Shown one piece after another: positions 14,090 through 26,650 of a stretch of 64,000 nucleotides of DNA. The stretch is taken from contig JAJEKV010000078.1 of the NCBI GenBank assembly GCA_021234155.1, positions 1,428,001-1,492,000 of the forward strand. The letters run 5' to 3'. Both the position numbers and the translations under genes were made by a program. Source of the stretch: Isoetes taiwanensis. Its lineage: Eukaryota; Streptophyta; Lycopodiopsida; Isoetales; Isoetaceae. The number at the start of each line of letters is the position of its first letter. The first letter of the stretch is position 1. The notes under the pieces were generated by a model that had not been told where the DNA came from, did no database searches, and saw only the letters and a list, made by a program, of their open reading frames with translations.

Positions 14090-15700
14090 TAGGTTTACTT
14101 GGCATTGTCTATAAAATTATTAAATAAGATTGTTTGCTCTTTTGTATGTTTCTAATGGAAGAGTAATTTTATTAAACTCATTGAGCCGTTTTGTTGAACT
14201 ACTTGTGGTTCAACATGTTTATGTGGTTACTAAGAAGAAATTATTTGGGCCAATGGTTAAAAAAATTAATTTGGGGCAATGGTTAAAGTGGATAATTTAT
14301 AATCGGGCAATGCTTAAAGTGGGTAATTTATAAGGGGGTAATTTATCTGAATACTTGGAACAAGTTGCAAAGCAAGCCTTTTAGTTAGCGTCAGAATGGC
14401 CACTGTGGTTTATCTGCAGAAGAGTATGTATTTTAAGGGCTTGGATATCCTTGCTACTACTATCCTTCAGGATGCACAACATTAGAGGAAATTTGAGATC
14501 TCATTTCATCCCCATAAGAATCCTCCAATGGAATGGCTATCCTCTATTAACTGCAATTAATGCAGCACCAACAACTTCATTGCTGTCGTTTTTCCCCCAT
14601 AACTTTTGATCCACTTGTCAAAATGTTGCGGCGTTTGTTGCATTAGATGCGGAATGAAAAGATCTTTCCAATGATATATGGTTATGATGTATTTCAATAT
14701 GGTCATATGCGTTAACCTTAAAAAAATATGATTTTTTGCTTATTTCTTATATATTTATATCGTAAAAGATATATGAATGGGTTATCACTAGATAGATCTT
14801 GTAAAGACGAACCCATTGCTACAAAAACTTTTTGAATCGGAGTTCTGGATCAAAAGTTATAATGAAAAAATGATACTACGAAGTTAGTTGTTTTGCATTA
14901 ATTACACGTGTCGCCACATAATATCTGGAATGAGATATCTTTTTGGAGCTCTTCTCTTATTGGACGGTTTAAAAGTCGACATGGCATTTTTAAGCATCCC
15001 TTAATGGGACAAAATGTGATCTCATTTTTCCTCTAATGGATACAATTGCTAAGGCCTACCATTGCTCTTCGCATGCTCCTGCCAAGTGACAGTTGATATT
15101 TGAGATTTTTTTAAATGTGTTGTCTTATGCATAGTCCGGTAGTCCTCCTCAATGGATCATGATTATCCTCTGAGATGTTAATCCTGCATGTGCATTTGTA
15201 TATGTCTTTTGGCTTGGACTTTAAATAAAGTTTGTCATCCTTCAAACAAATCAATATGGTAGTGTATAGTAGAAATGAAGAGGTGTAGACTTGAAGGGTG
15301 AAGATTAAGAGGTGATTTTGATGGACATGATAAAGAGGTAGATATAGGGTAGTTTACATTTTGTTGTGAAAACTATAAACATCACGAGAAAATAAATTCT
15401 CCTCCTCTTCCTTCCATGGTTTGATTGGGAGTAGTGCCAATGCTCAAGGAGAGGTGTGGCAGTCCCCTCCAAAGTTTGATTTGAAGAAATGCTTTATCTC
15501 TCTCGTATTACTATAAAACATATGTTTCTTCATTCAAACTCTTCATATTTTGCCATTTCTGTTGCAGCTTGTTTGATTTTTGGTTATCGGCTCCTTCAAA
15601 TCTGGGTGAATATTGTTGGGTGTTTACTTGGATGAGGAACGCGTTTCAACACTTTTAATTATAATTAATATAAAATGTAAGAAATGTATCGGGATATAAT
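14090..15700. other. Peroxidase 3' flank and repeat-like intergenic DNA
   Basis: A polyadenylation-type AATAAG lies near 14,123, about 50 bases after the stop. Short duplications follow at 14.24-14.35 kb (the GGGCAATGGTTAAAGTGG/GGGTAATTTATAA type). No gene is supported. Confidence 0.4.
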
Positions 15701-15709
15701 CATTGCTCC

Positions 15710-15729
15710 GAGGAGGAGGAGGAGGAGGA

Positions 15730-15760
<31 letters not shown>

Positions 15761-15828
15761 GAGGAGGAGGAGGAGGAGGAGGAGGAGGAGGAGGAGGAGG
15801 AGGAGGAGGAGGAGAAGGAGGAGGAGGC
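15710..15828 (+). repeat. (GGA)n trinucleotide microsatellite, about 119 bp
   Basis: Nearly uninterrupted GGA/GAG/AGG triplets with one GGGGGGG interruption and one GAA. The purine strand is wholly plus. The poly-arginine open frame over it is an artefact of the repeat. Confidence 0.97.
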
Positions 15829-16599
15829 TAGTCTATGAGTCATGCACACATCACACAAATATTGTTCTATCTATCTTGCTTGCATTCATTTTGACGAGGC
15901 CGTCCTTTTTCTTCGTCTCATCATAAGTTGTAGTATGTGATTTTTAACAAGACCTTTGCCACCACTCACATATCTTTATAGCAAATGGAAGTACTCCATT
16001 TTCCTGAGGCATAATGCTTGGGCATTTTGTTGCATGCATTTTAGGAACCTCAACATTCGTGTTTGTGTTCTTTTAAATTTGGTAATAAATTAACTCTTCT
16101 TAAGGAGCACCCATGCCTTCCTCTTTGGCATATAATAAATAGGCTTCAAACAAGAGATATATGTCGTCTTCTAGTATAACGACTATTATACATGTATCAA
16201 CTATTATTCTAATGTACTAATACTCTAACTTGAAAATAAGATGATTTGCATCAGTTGAAAACATGGAAATATAAAAATCAAAACCATTATTTTAGTTTCA
16301 TTAATGCCTATGTGATGCTCCTTGTGCTATATACGACTGCCCACCGTATACACCAAGGGATTGCCCCATCTAACGACTAGCCATCGTATGGGCCCTCCGT
16401 CTAACTTGTGTCTAGGATGGCCAGATAGTCGAGTAGAGAATATGGAAGTGTCATTTCGTCCCTTCCTCTACGAGCTTCTGCATCAATGAAAGGCAAACAT
16501 ACTATGATGAGCACTAATATCATGTAATAATAAGACTATCTCGAAGGGTAGTGATAATCCATTCAATCATCAATCATACCATTGACAAATAGATCATCT

Positions 16600-17060
16600 A
16601 AAACATTCTAAACATCATACGGAGGCTCCTACTCGGTTCAGACTCAAGTGAGGGTTGACTGATAGCTAAGGTCTCTAGGTAGCTTCAGACTGAATAATAG
16701 TGGGCAGGCAATAAAAAATGGATAGGATTGACCACTCCATCCGCCCCTCCTGTGCGTACTACGCAAATAGGTTGAATAGGCTATGTGGTGATTATAGCCT
16801 TTCAGAGACGCAATCTCATGGTATCACCCAATAGAACTACTCTAGGTTTCATTTCCCTTGTCCAATGAGGCGAGACAGGGATGAGTCCCTTCTTGAGGCA
16901 CAATGGTTCTGTGGGTGACTAGAGGATCATGGTGACACATGTCCATATCTGACTGAACTTCCCCAAAAGTGAGTTAGGATGACACCCTCACTCATGAGGG
17001 TCCAGGTGGCAGCTTCAACCCAGGGAGTGTCAGAGTATACCCGGTCCACACAACGTGATC
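16600..17060 (-). repeat. LTR-like repeat family B, copy 1
   Basis: Read on minus, the block with GAAACCTAGAGTAG and then CGCACAGGAGGGGCGGATGG, followed by AGTGGTCAATCCTATCC, matches the plus strand near 52.1-52.25 kb (GAAACCCAGAATAG; GGGAGGGGCGGATGGAGTGG). The two are diverged copies of one dispersed family in opposite orientation. The long non-coding GC-richer character and the family's length suggest an LTR, but TG..CA ends and target duplications were not defined. Confidence 0.5.
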
Positions 17061-17799
17061 GACTATAAGCCTAGTCTGCTATAAGGACCCCATATAGCCG
17101 TGCTCATCAGAGTCCTACCTCCACTTCTTCAAAGCACTCATTATCTAGTTCTCAGTCACCCCATAGCTTCCATAGCCTGGTGGATTATATGCACATGCCA
17201 AAATAGTAGTGGAAATTATTGGGTCTAACTAGAAGTATCATCTAATAATGGGATAGTAAATCTCTACCTCTCCCCATCCTGCTCCCCCTTCCCTCATACA
17301 CAAGAGGCACTATCATAGATCATCAACAACATATATCAACATAATTTGATCAATAAGAAGAAAATCATTAAATTTTAGACACATGCATCTAACTACTATT
17401 AGGGTTCATTGGATAAAATTCATGATCAGAAGAATGGCCCTACTAGAGATATGACACAGTAACCCATCTTGAATGCTAACTCTCAGATGAACTACTCTAC
17501 TCGAAATACCTGCTTCTGAAGTGCTGCCTCCAGCTCTAGGGGTCTCCATCTCTTGCAGGTAGTTTGGAGTAGGCGCTCCTCAAACTGATGCGGATGTGCT
17601 CCGAGGGCTACTTTAGCACGCTCTGATGTCAAAGATGATCTTTGAATTGGAACTGAGAGAGCGATTTGAGGTTGTAGCAGATGGTGGAGATAAAAAAAAG
17701 TATGTCCATGAGGACCCACTCGGGCCATGCCATGGAAATAAACTTTCGGTAGATTAATCAATAATTGTGAAGGCTATATTCACGTACTTATACATAATT

Positions 17800-18570
17800 A
17801 TATAACCTCAAAAAGTTTATACATTGTACTAACGTATAGGACAAATTTCTATGGAATTCTATTCATGTTGTCATGCGCCCCCTTTCATTCCTTGGCATCT
17901 CTTCTATGGCCTCCAATTAGCACATCATGCTAGTTAAATTAATAAATTGTAGTTTTAAGGGTCCACCCCCCTTTACTTTAATTTATGCTATGCTACATGG
18001 ATGCAACATTCCTCCGGCATAGGAAGGAAGGAAGGAAGAAATTTTTAGGGAAAGGATGCTTCTCCCATAAAGGCCAACAGATTTGTATCCTAGGGAATGA
18101 ATTAATGAGGTAAAGTTAGCTAATCTAAATTGGCAATAATTAAATAAGCTAATTATGTAAGATTAGTTAACTAATAATTAATTATTTTAATTAATTATGT
18201 GAATATTGTTATTAGCAAGTGCCAATTAGGCCAACTCGATTGGGCCTAAGTACTTGAATCAAGGATTTAATCAAAATTGGGATCTCACCCCCAATTTTTG
18301 GGGGATTTTGAGGAGAAGGAGGAGCAGCTTGCGCAACCCAAAGAAGATGGAGAACCTGAGAGATACTGGATCCAGTCAAGACACCAGCTAGTATGAATAG
18401 ATAGCTTGAATTTCTAGCCAGGAATTAACTCTATGTCCAAAGAGTACCAGCACAGGAGACCGAGCAGGCGGCCAAATGAGAAGCTGATAGGCGAAGTGGG
18501 TCCCAAATAAAAGAGGAAGCTTAAGACTACCTACAGCAATCTAAGGAAGGACTATAAGGTAGGCCTTCAA
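17800..18570. other. AT-rich intergenic
   Basis: No gene is supported. A short GGAAGGAAGGAAGGAAGAA run lies near 18,023, and there are AATTAATTA-rich segments. Confidence 0.45.
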
Positions 18571-18573
18571 GCT

Positions 18574-18967
18574 ATGGATGATGCAAGCAGGGCAAACTCA
18601 TCGGCCTTGAGACAACAGCTGGTCCGGCCCCTCCCCCTACCAAGGAAGGTCTTCTATGAACCCCGAAGAAGCCTCAAGGTGGAGGCCAGGGACTATGGCA
18701 CTGCGGGAGATCTGCAAATATCAGAAGTCCACCAAACTTCTCATGTGAAAATTGCCTTTTTAGATGTTGGCCTGGGAGATCCCCCAAGAATTTAAGACCA
18801 ATCTTAGATTTCAGACATATGCCATGCTTGCACTACAGGAGGTAGCAGAGGACTACCTGATAGCCCTATTTGGCGACACCAATCTTTGTGCTATCCACGC
18901 AAAGAGGGTTACTATTATGCCAAAAGATTTGCGCTTAGCTCGAAGGATTAGAGGAAACAATTGTTAG
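18574..18967 (+). pseudogene. Histone H3 pseudogene, intronless
   Basis: The C-terminal half is unmistakable histone H3: [23 protein letters not shown], then [20 protein letters not shown] and [10 protein letters not shown], ending at a stop in the normal place. Upstream, in a second frame, lies WRPGTMALREICKYQKSTKLL, the H3 alphaN region, interrupted by TGA and TAG where the family has Arg and Gln codons. A one-base deletion just before the WRPGT motif separates it from the tail region, where ALRQQLV matches the H3 tail APRKQLA. The alphaN histone-fold 'REI..PF' area is also damaged. Length fits a single H3 (136 residues). It lacks introns and has multiple lesions, so it is a dead copy, perhaps retroposed. 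It is much closer to standard H3 than the H3-like segment at 62.9-63.2 kb, so the two have separate origins. Confidence 0.9.
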
Positions 18968-19010
18968 GATAAGTGTAATGTAACAATTTTGATGTAAATT
19001 TTATTTTTTT

Positions 19011-19172
19011 ATTTTTGGGTTGCCCCTAAGGGGGCAAACCCTTGTTTATGTGGGTTTATGGCATATTTCAAGTATATGCCAAGATATACATGGGATATGC
19101 TAATGGCGCTAAAACCCACTTGTTGGCATGTAAATGCTAGGTCATTTATGTTGCGGGGAGCCCTCGAAACCC
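19011..19172 (+). repeat. Dispersed repeat family A, 5' half
   Basis: TTTTGGGTTGCCCCTAAGGG and the following TATGGCATATTTCAAGTATATGCC match 1570-1650. The matching 3' half is absent here. The copy starts about 45 bases after the H3 pseudogene stop. Confidence 0.6.
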
Positions 19173-19179
19173 GGTTAAC

Positions 19180-22100
19180 TTGCAGCTCAGAACACTCCAA
19201 AATGCTAGGAACATCACGCAAGCATTGCTTTGTACGACGGATCGCGCGTATTTGGATAAGAGGTTAAGCTAAAAAGCAAACACGCATACATGGAGTCCGC
19301 CGAGATAGATCATCCATATTTTCCTCGAAGCCTTCAGCCGGAGGTATTTTTAAAGCCCTATATTTTTATAGGGCCGAAACAATCAGCTCACGCCCATGTA
19401 GGATAAATAACTTGGCGTAGTTTGGCTTTGGCGATATTTTGCACCTTCTTGCTAAGATGGCGTGAACCTGGCTGGCAAAACCGCGAAATTTTTATTTTGC
19501 TACATTAAGAAATTGGCTACAAGCGATTTTGTGTTAGTTAAGATAGGAACATGTTTTGGTAGTGAAAACACGATGTTGGCCACAACCACCTAGGCATCTT
19601 CCCCAAATAATACATTCAAATTGCGTTGGGTCATCATAGCCTTTATCAAGGCCCTCAATTTGGCCTATGAAAGTGGACGTAGACAATGATATAGTGATGC
19701 GCTGCTTTGTCCTTGATGCCGCAGGTCCCAAGAACTCATCTACTCTCTTTTGTGAAGCTCCCTCCATGCTGCATAAATTTGATGATTGACATCAACTACT
19801 ACTTTTGCACATCTGAATAATTTTGCACAACTGAATAGGGTAAAAACTAACCTGAATTGATGAAGCTAAAGCTTAGATTGTAGATGGAAATGGATCTCCA
19901 TCTCAAGCAAAACGTGAATACAAATCGGGAGTGCTCTGCAAATGACAATAAAATATAATATTAAAATTAGCATCCCATTCATAATCAGAGACTAACATCC
20001 CATTCATATTTATATTCACATGAATAACGAAACAATTGCATACGAGAAGAATAGGAAAAACATAGGCTCGACAGGGTAGAATAAACTAAACCTATATAAA
20101 AGGGCGATTTATGATGCTAGCTCGGTCAAATTAAAAAATATATATGAAACCCTAATCCTAGAGAACTATAAGTGGCGATTCTTAGATGGACATGTGGCCA
20201 AGGTGTAATATGGCCATCCCCTTACCCATTAAATTTACCTTAGGTTCTAATTGGCTACCTCGATAAGTTTTTGTCCCGCATTAAAAAAAATCGAATTAGC
20301 CACACCCTCTGTAGCCGTGGGATTTAGTAAATATCGAATTGGCTACTAAACGAGTAAAATGTACAAATTCAAGGTGTTTTGAGCTGGCCACTACCCTTCG
20401 GTCGAGGGGCATGAGCGTATCCTACTCGGGCGTAGCCAACCATTTCTGAAAAAATATGAATGTGGTAACCCGGCCCGGGAACCACTAAAAAATACCCTGC
20501 CTTCAGCTCCCTGGTTTTACGCCTCTACGGCTATCCATGATCTATATTCTTGCAATTTTCTTCGCCGCCTCCACGATCATCATTTCCACGGTTTGGCTGG
20601 GATCTAGTAAGTATCATTTCATACTATTTTGCACACGTTTACTATTTGCAACAGAAACCCTAGGCTTCAGGTATTGTGGCACCCAGATAGCAAGCATGCT
20701 TCAGTAATTGGCCTAACTGTTCTTTCCTTCAGAGGCGTAGAGTTCTTACGTTGATGGTTTTCTCCATAGCTTTTTCAGAGCAGGAGCAGCGACAAGCCAC
20801 AAGCACGATATGCCCACACTTACTATTTGCTTCAAGATTTGTATTTGCTTGAACCAAAACAGTTGGGCCATGACTCAGGCCATGCTCTTTTTGATGTTTT
20901 CTTCTCCCCTTAATAGAGCTTTTATATTCCATGGTTTCTTTTGTCTGGATAAATGTGGAGCTCTGCAGCAGAAATAACGAATTTAAATGGTTTTGGTGAA
21001 TGGCTTGCATATCAACTTCTGTCATTGTTGTTCAAGCGGTGCTTTGGCAACGTAAACAAAGACACCCTTAATATCTTTGTCTTCAAGGTTTAATAAGCAT
21101 ACGAGCAGAGAGGTAGTTGCTTCCTGATACTTCCATCAGGATTTTGGAAGCAGCTCAATCAGCAATGCTAGAAGTCATTTTGAAGGTATGCATTCTAGAA
21201 ATTTTATGTTGCAACATGGAGCTTTTATCTGATCAGATGAAGTAACAAATGTTCAGGTAGCCTTCGACCAAATAAACGTTGCCCTTTTGATCTTTTCCTT
21301 TGCTTGCCGGTATGCATGAGTGTTGTGGAGATGGTTTCATTTAGCTTGGTTTGGTAGTTGAAGTCATTGCAATGCTTCTTTGATCAGTTGCACATCATCT
21401 ACTCCTAAGTCGCAACTTCGATTACATGTTGAGAGATGAGTTTGCAGACTAGAACAAGTACTAACGATTAAACTTGAAGAACTGAAAAAGTAATGATGGC
21501 GATGGTTTGTTTGATATGGCAGCATGCTAATTAGCAGCACTAGTTCAGGAAGGCATTGGTAAAGATCATCAAAAAGATTTGTTAGAACGGTTATTCATGC
21601 AAGGATCTGGTGTGATCTTTCCATGTGTCTCAAGAAGGTTTTGTGGCATTTAACAAACATTATGCAGTATATGAAAAACGGGTAGCTTCTCTGCTAGGAT
21701 AACTGTTTCTTTTTAATGGCAACCATATGTACTTAGAAATTACAAGAACATGTAGAACATTGGTAGAGTAGATTATTTTAGCTACATGTTTGTTTGGGAA
21801 GCTACAGAATGTTTGTAATTGCAAAATTAATATGCCATTTACCATACCTTTCTGAATTCAAATTGTAAAAACCTGATGGAACATATTGGGACATATTGCA
21901 ACACTGGGCACACGTTTTACTCTTTGGACGTACTCTCATTGACATTATATCTTCCTCCCAAACAAGAGAGATATGGTTTGGTTGGACATTGTGTGACATA
22001 TTTGGTTCTAGCATTTTAACATAGACAAATACTTATGCCCAATGATTAATTTTAAATGAAATTGTCTTTACATAGAGAGTTGATTCTACAAATTAAATGT

Positions 22101-23220
22101 TATTTTGAGTTGTAAACTGTAAACTGAGAGAACAAAAGAGTTGCATTTGATATTAATTGCAGGGAAGGAAGCGGTGGAAGGATGGATTGTATCATATTAT
22201 GAATCTTCAAAAATGTCTCTAATTCATTCAAATAGGTCTTATGTTTAGAAGGTTGTCTTCAACTATAACATAATAATGTACAATGTACTATAGTTGAAAT
22301 GATTGGAAGCACACTCTGGCACGGCAACTGTTGAAAAGGCATGGTATGGAAGTTGTCTAAAACATAAATATAGATCGTAATGGTTGTATTATTTGTTATT
22401 TGTGTATTCTTTGTTTCAAACATAGATTATTTAGTTGTATTTTGAGTTATATAGTTGGGACAAATGCAAAGTACAAAGTGTGTCCTCCCATTTCATTATT
22501 TCGGGTCTCATTCATAAATGGTTGGACACATATTTAGTATTTCTAGACTAATGCACGATCTGTCGTATTTTAGACCTATAGTAGCAGTTTATTTTTGTAT
22601 GTCTTTTTCTCTTCTAGAGTGATCACAACCGATTTAGATTTTGGAAGTGTACATTCCAGTATAGTACTTGAAGAATATGCTATTATTCACAACATGAATG
22701 CCTAAGCTAAGCAAAATGCATTGGACCTCTATCATTACCAAAGATAAAAATGATGATGGTGCTTTTAAATGTGTGCCAATATTGGCTACTGTTCTTATTC
22801 TTAGCTTAAACGTTTTGGAACGTCCAATCTTATCATTCCTCGCCCTATCTCAATTTAAAAAGTTTGGCATTCTCTAATCTCATTATATACATGGTTCTTG
22901 AAATAAACAAGATTGTTTGGAAGTATAATGTGTTTAACAAGTGTTGCCTTATGCAGGTTGCACCGATTTCTCAGGGGCTCCCTTCCTTGACTTAATTTCC
23001 AAAAAGCCCTTTGTATTTTTAAAATTTCCAAAATGCCCTTAAATTTTAAATATTTTTCCAAATAGCCCCGTATATTTTATAGTTCTGAAATTTGTGTGTT
23101 CTTTATTTCACAGGTTGCTAAACTCTTTAGCTGCATTTTGGAAGATAAAGGTAGTTCGTTGTCTACAGAGGATTTCGTTTCTAAATGTTCGGGGTTATGG
23201 TTTTGAATTGATTGTCAAAA
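19180..23220. other. Long intergenic stretch without a supported gene
   Basis: Open frames are short and scattered and none carries a known motif. The sequence has no obvious LTR, tRNA or tandem array. A three-fold imperfect duplication near 22.96-23.07 kb (AAAATTTCCAAAATGCCC type) is the only structure noted. Confidence 0.4.
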
Positions 23221-23297
23221 TATGACTTTAAACTATGATTTAAGCCACTTCACCCTCCGGCCATGGAGGGCAACCCTCCGTGCGCAGCACTTTGTTT
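23221..23297 (+). repeat. Dispersed repeat family A, 3' half
   Basis: TGACTTTAAACTATGATTTA and GAGGGCAACCCTCCGTGCGC match 1655-1729. A T-rich run follows directly. Confidence 0.65.
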
Positions 23298-23399
23298 TAT
23301 TTTTTTATTTTTTTTCTTTTGAAGAAAAGGATTTTTATATTATATAAAATAAAAATTACAAAGTACACTGCTTCAAATTTCACAAGGACTACTATGGGA

Positions 23400-24130
23400 G
23401 TAAACTCAACCTCTTCATCCTCCATGAACTGAAACTTATTCGATTGGGTAGCAGAATAGAAAAAGAAGTAACAGATAGATATCAGTAGTTAAAGGACCCT
23501 GATTCTCAAAATGTTGTAGCTAAGGTGCATAGCGGAGTGCTACATTGTCGGGGTCTAAAAACAATCAGCTTATAGCTGGCTAGACTTAGAAAAGGCGAGC
23601 TGCCAAACTTCTCCCCTAAAGCCTGGTGCAAGATATGGCATGTATAGAAATCCCCTAGCTCGGCTCTCCACTGAAATGGTTACCCTATGAGGGCATCTTC
23701 CACTTCCATTTTCACATCAAGGAGCCCATACATCTTTGATAAGAATACGCACATCCATTTTGTAATCTCTACACTTACCACCAAATCTACATGTACACCA
23801 CTTTTAAAATAATATAGAAGACAAGCTATACCACCAAGCTGCCACTGCAAGAGATTCCACCACATAACAGAAGATATGCAAAGAGACATATCAAAAAAGA
23901 ATAGTCTTGCCTCCTATTCTTGAAGCCACGGCTCCTATGAATTTTGATCACTTCTTAGTAACTGTGATTTGATAAATAACCTTGTATGGAAGAGAACAAG
24001 ATGAAGCCTGCAGCATTAAATTTCAAACGTGATCAGCTTGAAGCTGGTTAGACTTCGCACAAGCCCAACCTCTAGACCACTCTCCAAAGCCTGGTGTAGG
24101 ATGTAAAAGCATCACTCCACATATGAAAAT
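23400..24130 (-). repeat. Diverged direct duplication, possible LINE 3' region
   Basis: Two blocks about 460 bp apart share CAGCTT(A/G)(T/A)AGCTGG(C/T)TAGACTT and (A/T)AAGCCTGGTG(C/T)A. On the left, a T-rich run and GAAGAAAAGGATTTTTATA precede TTACAAAGTACAC, which read on minus looks like a poly(A)-type 3' end. No reverse-transcriptase motif was found, so the LINE idea is weak. Confidence 0.35.
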
Positions 24131-24647
24131 TCATTACTGTGAACCATCTTCTTTCAACGCTAAGAAGACTGTCATTCCTTAAAAAGAGCAGTACAAAAAA
24201 GGTGTCTAGAACATATCCTCTTCCATATTATATTTTGAAACTTTCTCCAATAAGAAAGAGCGGGATCAAGGAGAACTGATACTGCCAGGCTTGCTTCGTA
24301 CTCCATATACAGAAAGGAGTTTGCAAAACGCACTTCAAAAATAAAATGATAATCTAAACTCCTGGTCGACCTAGATGCATTAAAACTACCTATTTTACAG
24401 TGGAAGCCTCAAGAAATAGGAGCTTTGATATCTTCATGGAACAAACTTATCTTGGATGTTACATTTTGCAAGAACCAGAAAGCTAGCCAAGCCGAAGCAG
24501 CAACCAGTCATCCTGCTTAGAACCCATCAGAATCAACCTTTCCTTCTAAGATCCGTAGCAGTTCTGAAGAAGGACTAAAGCGGCAGCCGAAAAGCGGTGC
24601 CACATCCCCCTGCGCCCTAGCTACTTCTGCCGTCCATCAGGGAATAA

Positions 24648-25240
24648 ATTACTAATCACATATTTCTTATTAGCCAGAATGACTTTAGCTAAACTTGCTC
24701 GATATTAATCCCAAAACTTTCTGTGGTTTAGCTAAACTCTATACATTTTTCCTCTTATACTTTCTAGCATTTAGCTAAACTAACCGAAACATCATCCCAA
24801 AACTTTCTGTGGTGTAGCCAACAGAAAATATTAAACCAAATTACGATACTTTTTTTCAATATATTCCACTTATTTTAGTCATTTTCTTTATAAAAACATT
24901 CTAAAATAATGCTAACTAGTAAAGTCTAGGACTCAAATTAAATCATAATGCTAGAAACTAAACTACTAGTCATATATTCCATATAAACTAGAATGATGTT
25001 AGCTAAACTAGCCCCAAATTCATTCTAAAAGTTTCTATGGTTTAGCTAAACACTATAAAATTTCATGCTCTTACTTTCTAGCGTTTGACTAAAGAGCTCC
25101 AGGGTTGGTGCAGTCCCGAAAAAAGTTAAGCTAAAATTATTATTTTTTTTCCAATTTTTTCCATTTACTTTAGCCAATTTTTTTTGAAAATGTGCTAAAA
25201 AATCGCCAAATAGCTAAGTTTAGCCCTTAAATTATTCCAT
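24648..25240. repeat. Internally repeated AT-rich element, MITE-like
   Basis: The phrase CTTTCT(G/A)TGGT(T/G)TAGC(T/C)AA recurs near 24.72, 24.80 and 25.04 kb, with shared flanks (AGAATGA..TTAGCTAAACT; TTTCTAGC(A/G)TTT). The blocks are about 310 bp apart. This resembles small DNA-transposon derivatives rich in TTAGCTAAA, but ends and target duplications were not defined. Confidence 0.4.
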
Positions 25241-25276
25241 GCCGTCCATCACTCTCCCCGATCAAACTTCCATTTT

Positions 25277-25417
25277 TTTTTTTTTTTTTCGTTGAAGGTA
25301 TGATTGGTGGAACTTGCACCCCCCACGCCTCCCATCCAATAGTAGCAATGGGTTTTGAACCCCTGGTGGAGATCACCCCAATCCAAGGCCTTACCATTAG
25401 ACCACCACCGCAATAGG
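25277..25417 (-). mobile_element. tRNA-derived SINE with target-site duplication
   Basis: Read on minus, the element starts with a tRNA-like head. It has box A TGGTCTAATGG and, about 35 bases on, box B GGTTCAAAACC, the two internal RNA polymerase III promoter boxes. A short body follows, then A-runs at the 3' end, seen as an 18-20 base T-run at plus 25,273-25,289. The same 14 bases CAAACTTCCATTTT flank it at 25,263-25,276 and 25,418-25,431, a target-site duplication partly merged with the tail. SINEs are mobilised in trans by LINE machinery. The near-perfect duplication points to a fairly recent insertion compared with the other elements here. Confidence 0.85.
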
Positions 25418-25915
25418 CAAACTTCCATTTTGATGTAAATTCAATGTACTCTTTTTGTATAAATATATATCCTCTAGTTAAATACTTAGACGTGCATGCG
25501 AAATAGTAGGTAGCACGTTTTTCTCACTTTTAGGGTTTTCAATTTTGAGAGCTCCTCTAGCACCTTCCTCCCTTCCTGCCCTTTACCTTGCTCCAATGGA
25601 CTACTCAAGTGCATCCAATGGTATATAAATGGCGGCTGGGATCCCCATATCCCCTTTGATCTCTTCCATCAGATCTTGTCCAAGAAGTTGATCTTATCTT
25701 CAATATGTATGCCAACTCAGAAATGAACTCTGGGTGAACTTCTATATTCGGAGATGGTGCTCCATTGTTATCGGTTCGGTGGCACATACCCCCCCCCCTC
25801 CCGTTGTACCTTCCTCAGAGCCTTCTGCTCCAGATGTTGGGGAATGATCGTTCGACCTATCAAGTAATCTATGGTGTCATTTGCAGAAGTTAACAATTGC
25901 CTATTCTATAGCAGG

Positions 25916-26650
25916 AGGGTGAATTCGAGGTTTGTTTTGCCCTTGCTATTCTGATGGACCGATATATAGAGGATGAGGGCATTGAAGAAGAGAAAGGAAA
26001 GATGCCCATTCCTGAGCCTTGGGAAGATGATGAGCGAGTGGGCAAAGATGGTTATGAAATGTGGAAGCAACTGGTTGAAGAGATATCCGTTCGTTGAAGT
26101 CAAAGATACAAGCTTGCAGGACTTTACAAATTGCCAGTCATTCACGTCAAGTGGCAGGAGTACCTGTTGCTTGACGACATCATATGGATGTACCATGTCA
26201 TCGCAAATCTTTGATGGAGGATCAAAATGGATGTCCTCTATGATTTGGCCGAGTATTGCATGGATGATTTCCTCGACTTCACTGCTCTTTCCCACTGCCA
26301 GTTCAATAGTTGTTGAGCTACAAGCAGGAGGAGTTCGACCCAGTAGACACCCTCCTTAGCTTGCACCACCTCATGCTCCAAGGGACCCCATCAGAACTGT
26401 TGGAGGAGGCCTTCGCCGCTATGGATCCTCATGTACCAAACATCAAAGATGTAGAAATTTCTATAGAATCAGGCAAAGAAGGTGAGCATTTGACAGAGAA
26501 CAAGACCCATACACATGAGGAAAAATAAAAATTAAGGAAGAGGAGCTGACAATTGATGTTGACAAGGAAGTCATTACCTCAATCTTGAAGGAATTGGATG
26601 CCTTGGGTAACCATCTCACCCAGTTTTTCCTCTCAGCTTTCAAGAAGGGC
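25916..26650 (+). pseudogene. Unknown coding-like relic upstream of gag
   Basis: One plus frame reads through a strongly acidic segment (DRYIEDEGIEEEKGKMPIPE) to a stop near 26,098. The same frame then holds DFLDFTALSHCQFN, and a second frame has EEAFAAMDPHVPNIKDVEIS. Minus-strand frames of similar length also exist here, so strand assignment is not certain. It lies directly upstream of the gypsy gag region and may be its 5' part or a separate insertion. No domain was recognised. Confidence 0.3.

Noticed and set aside
15684-15926. Arginine-rich ORF
   Set aside because: It is only the translation of a (GGA)n microsatellite.
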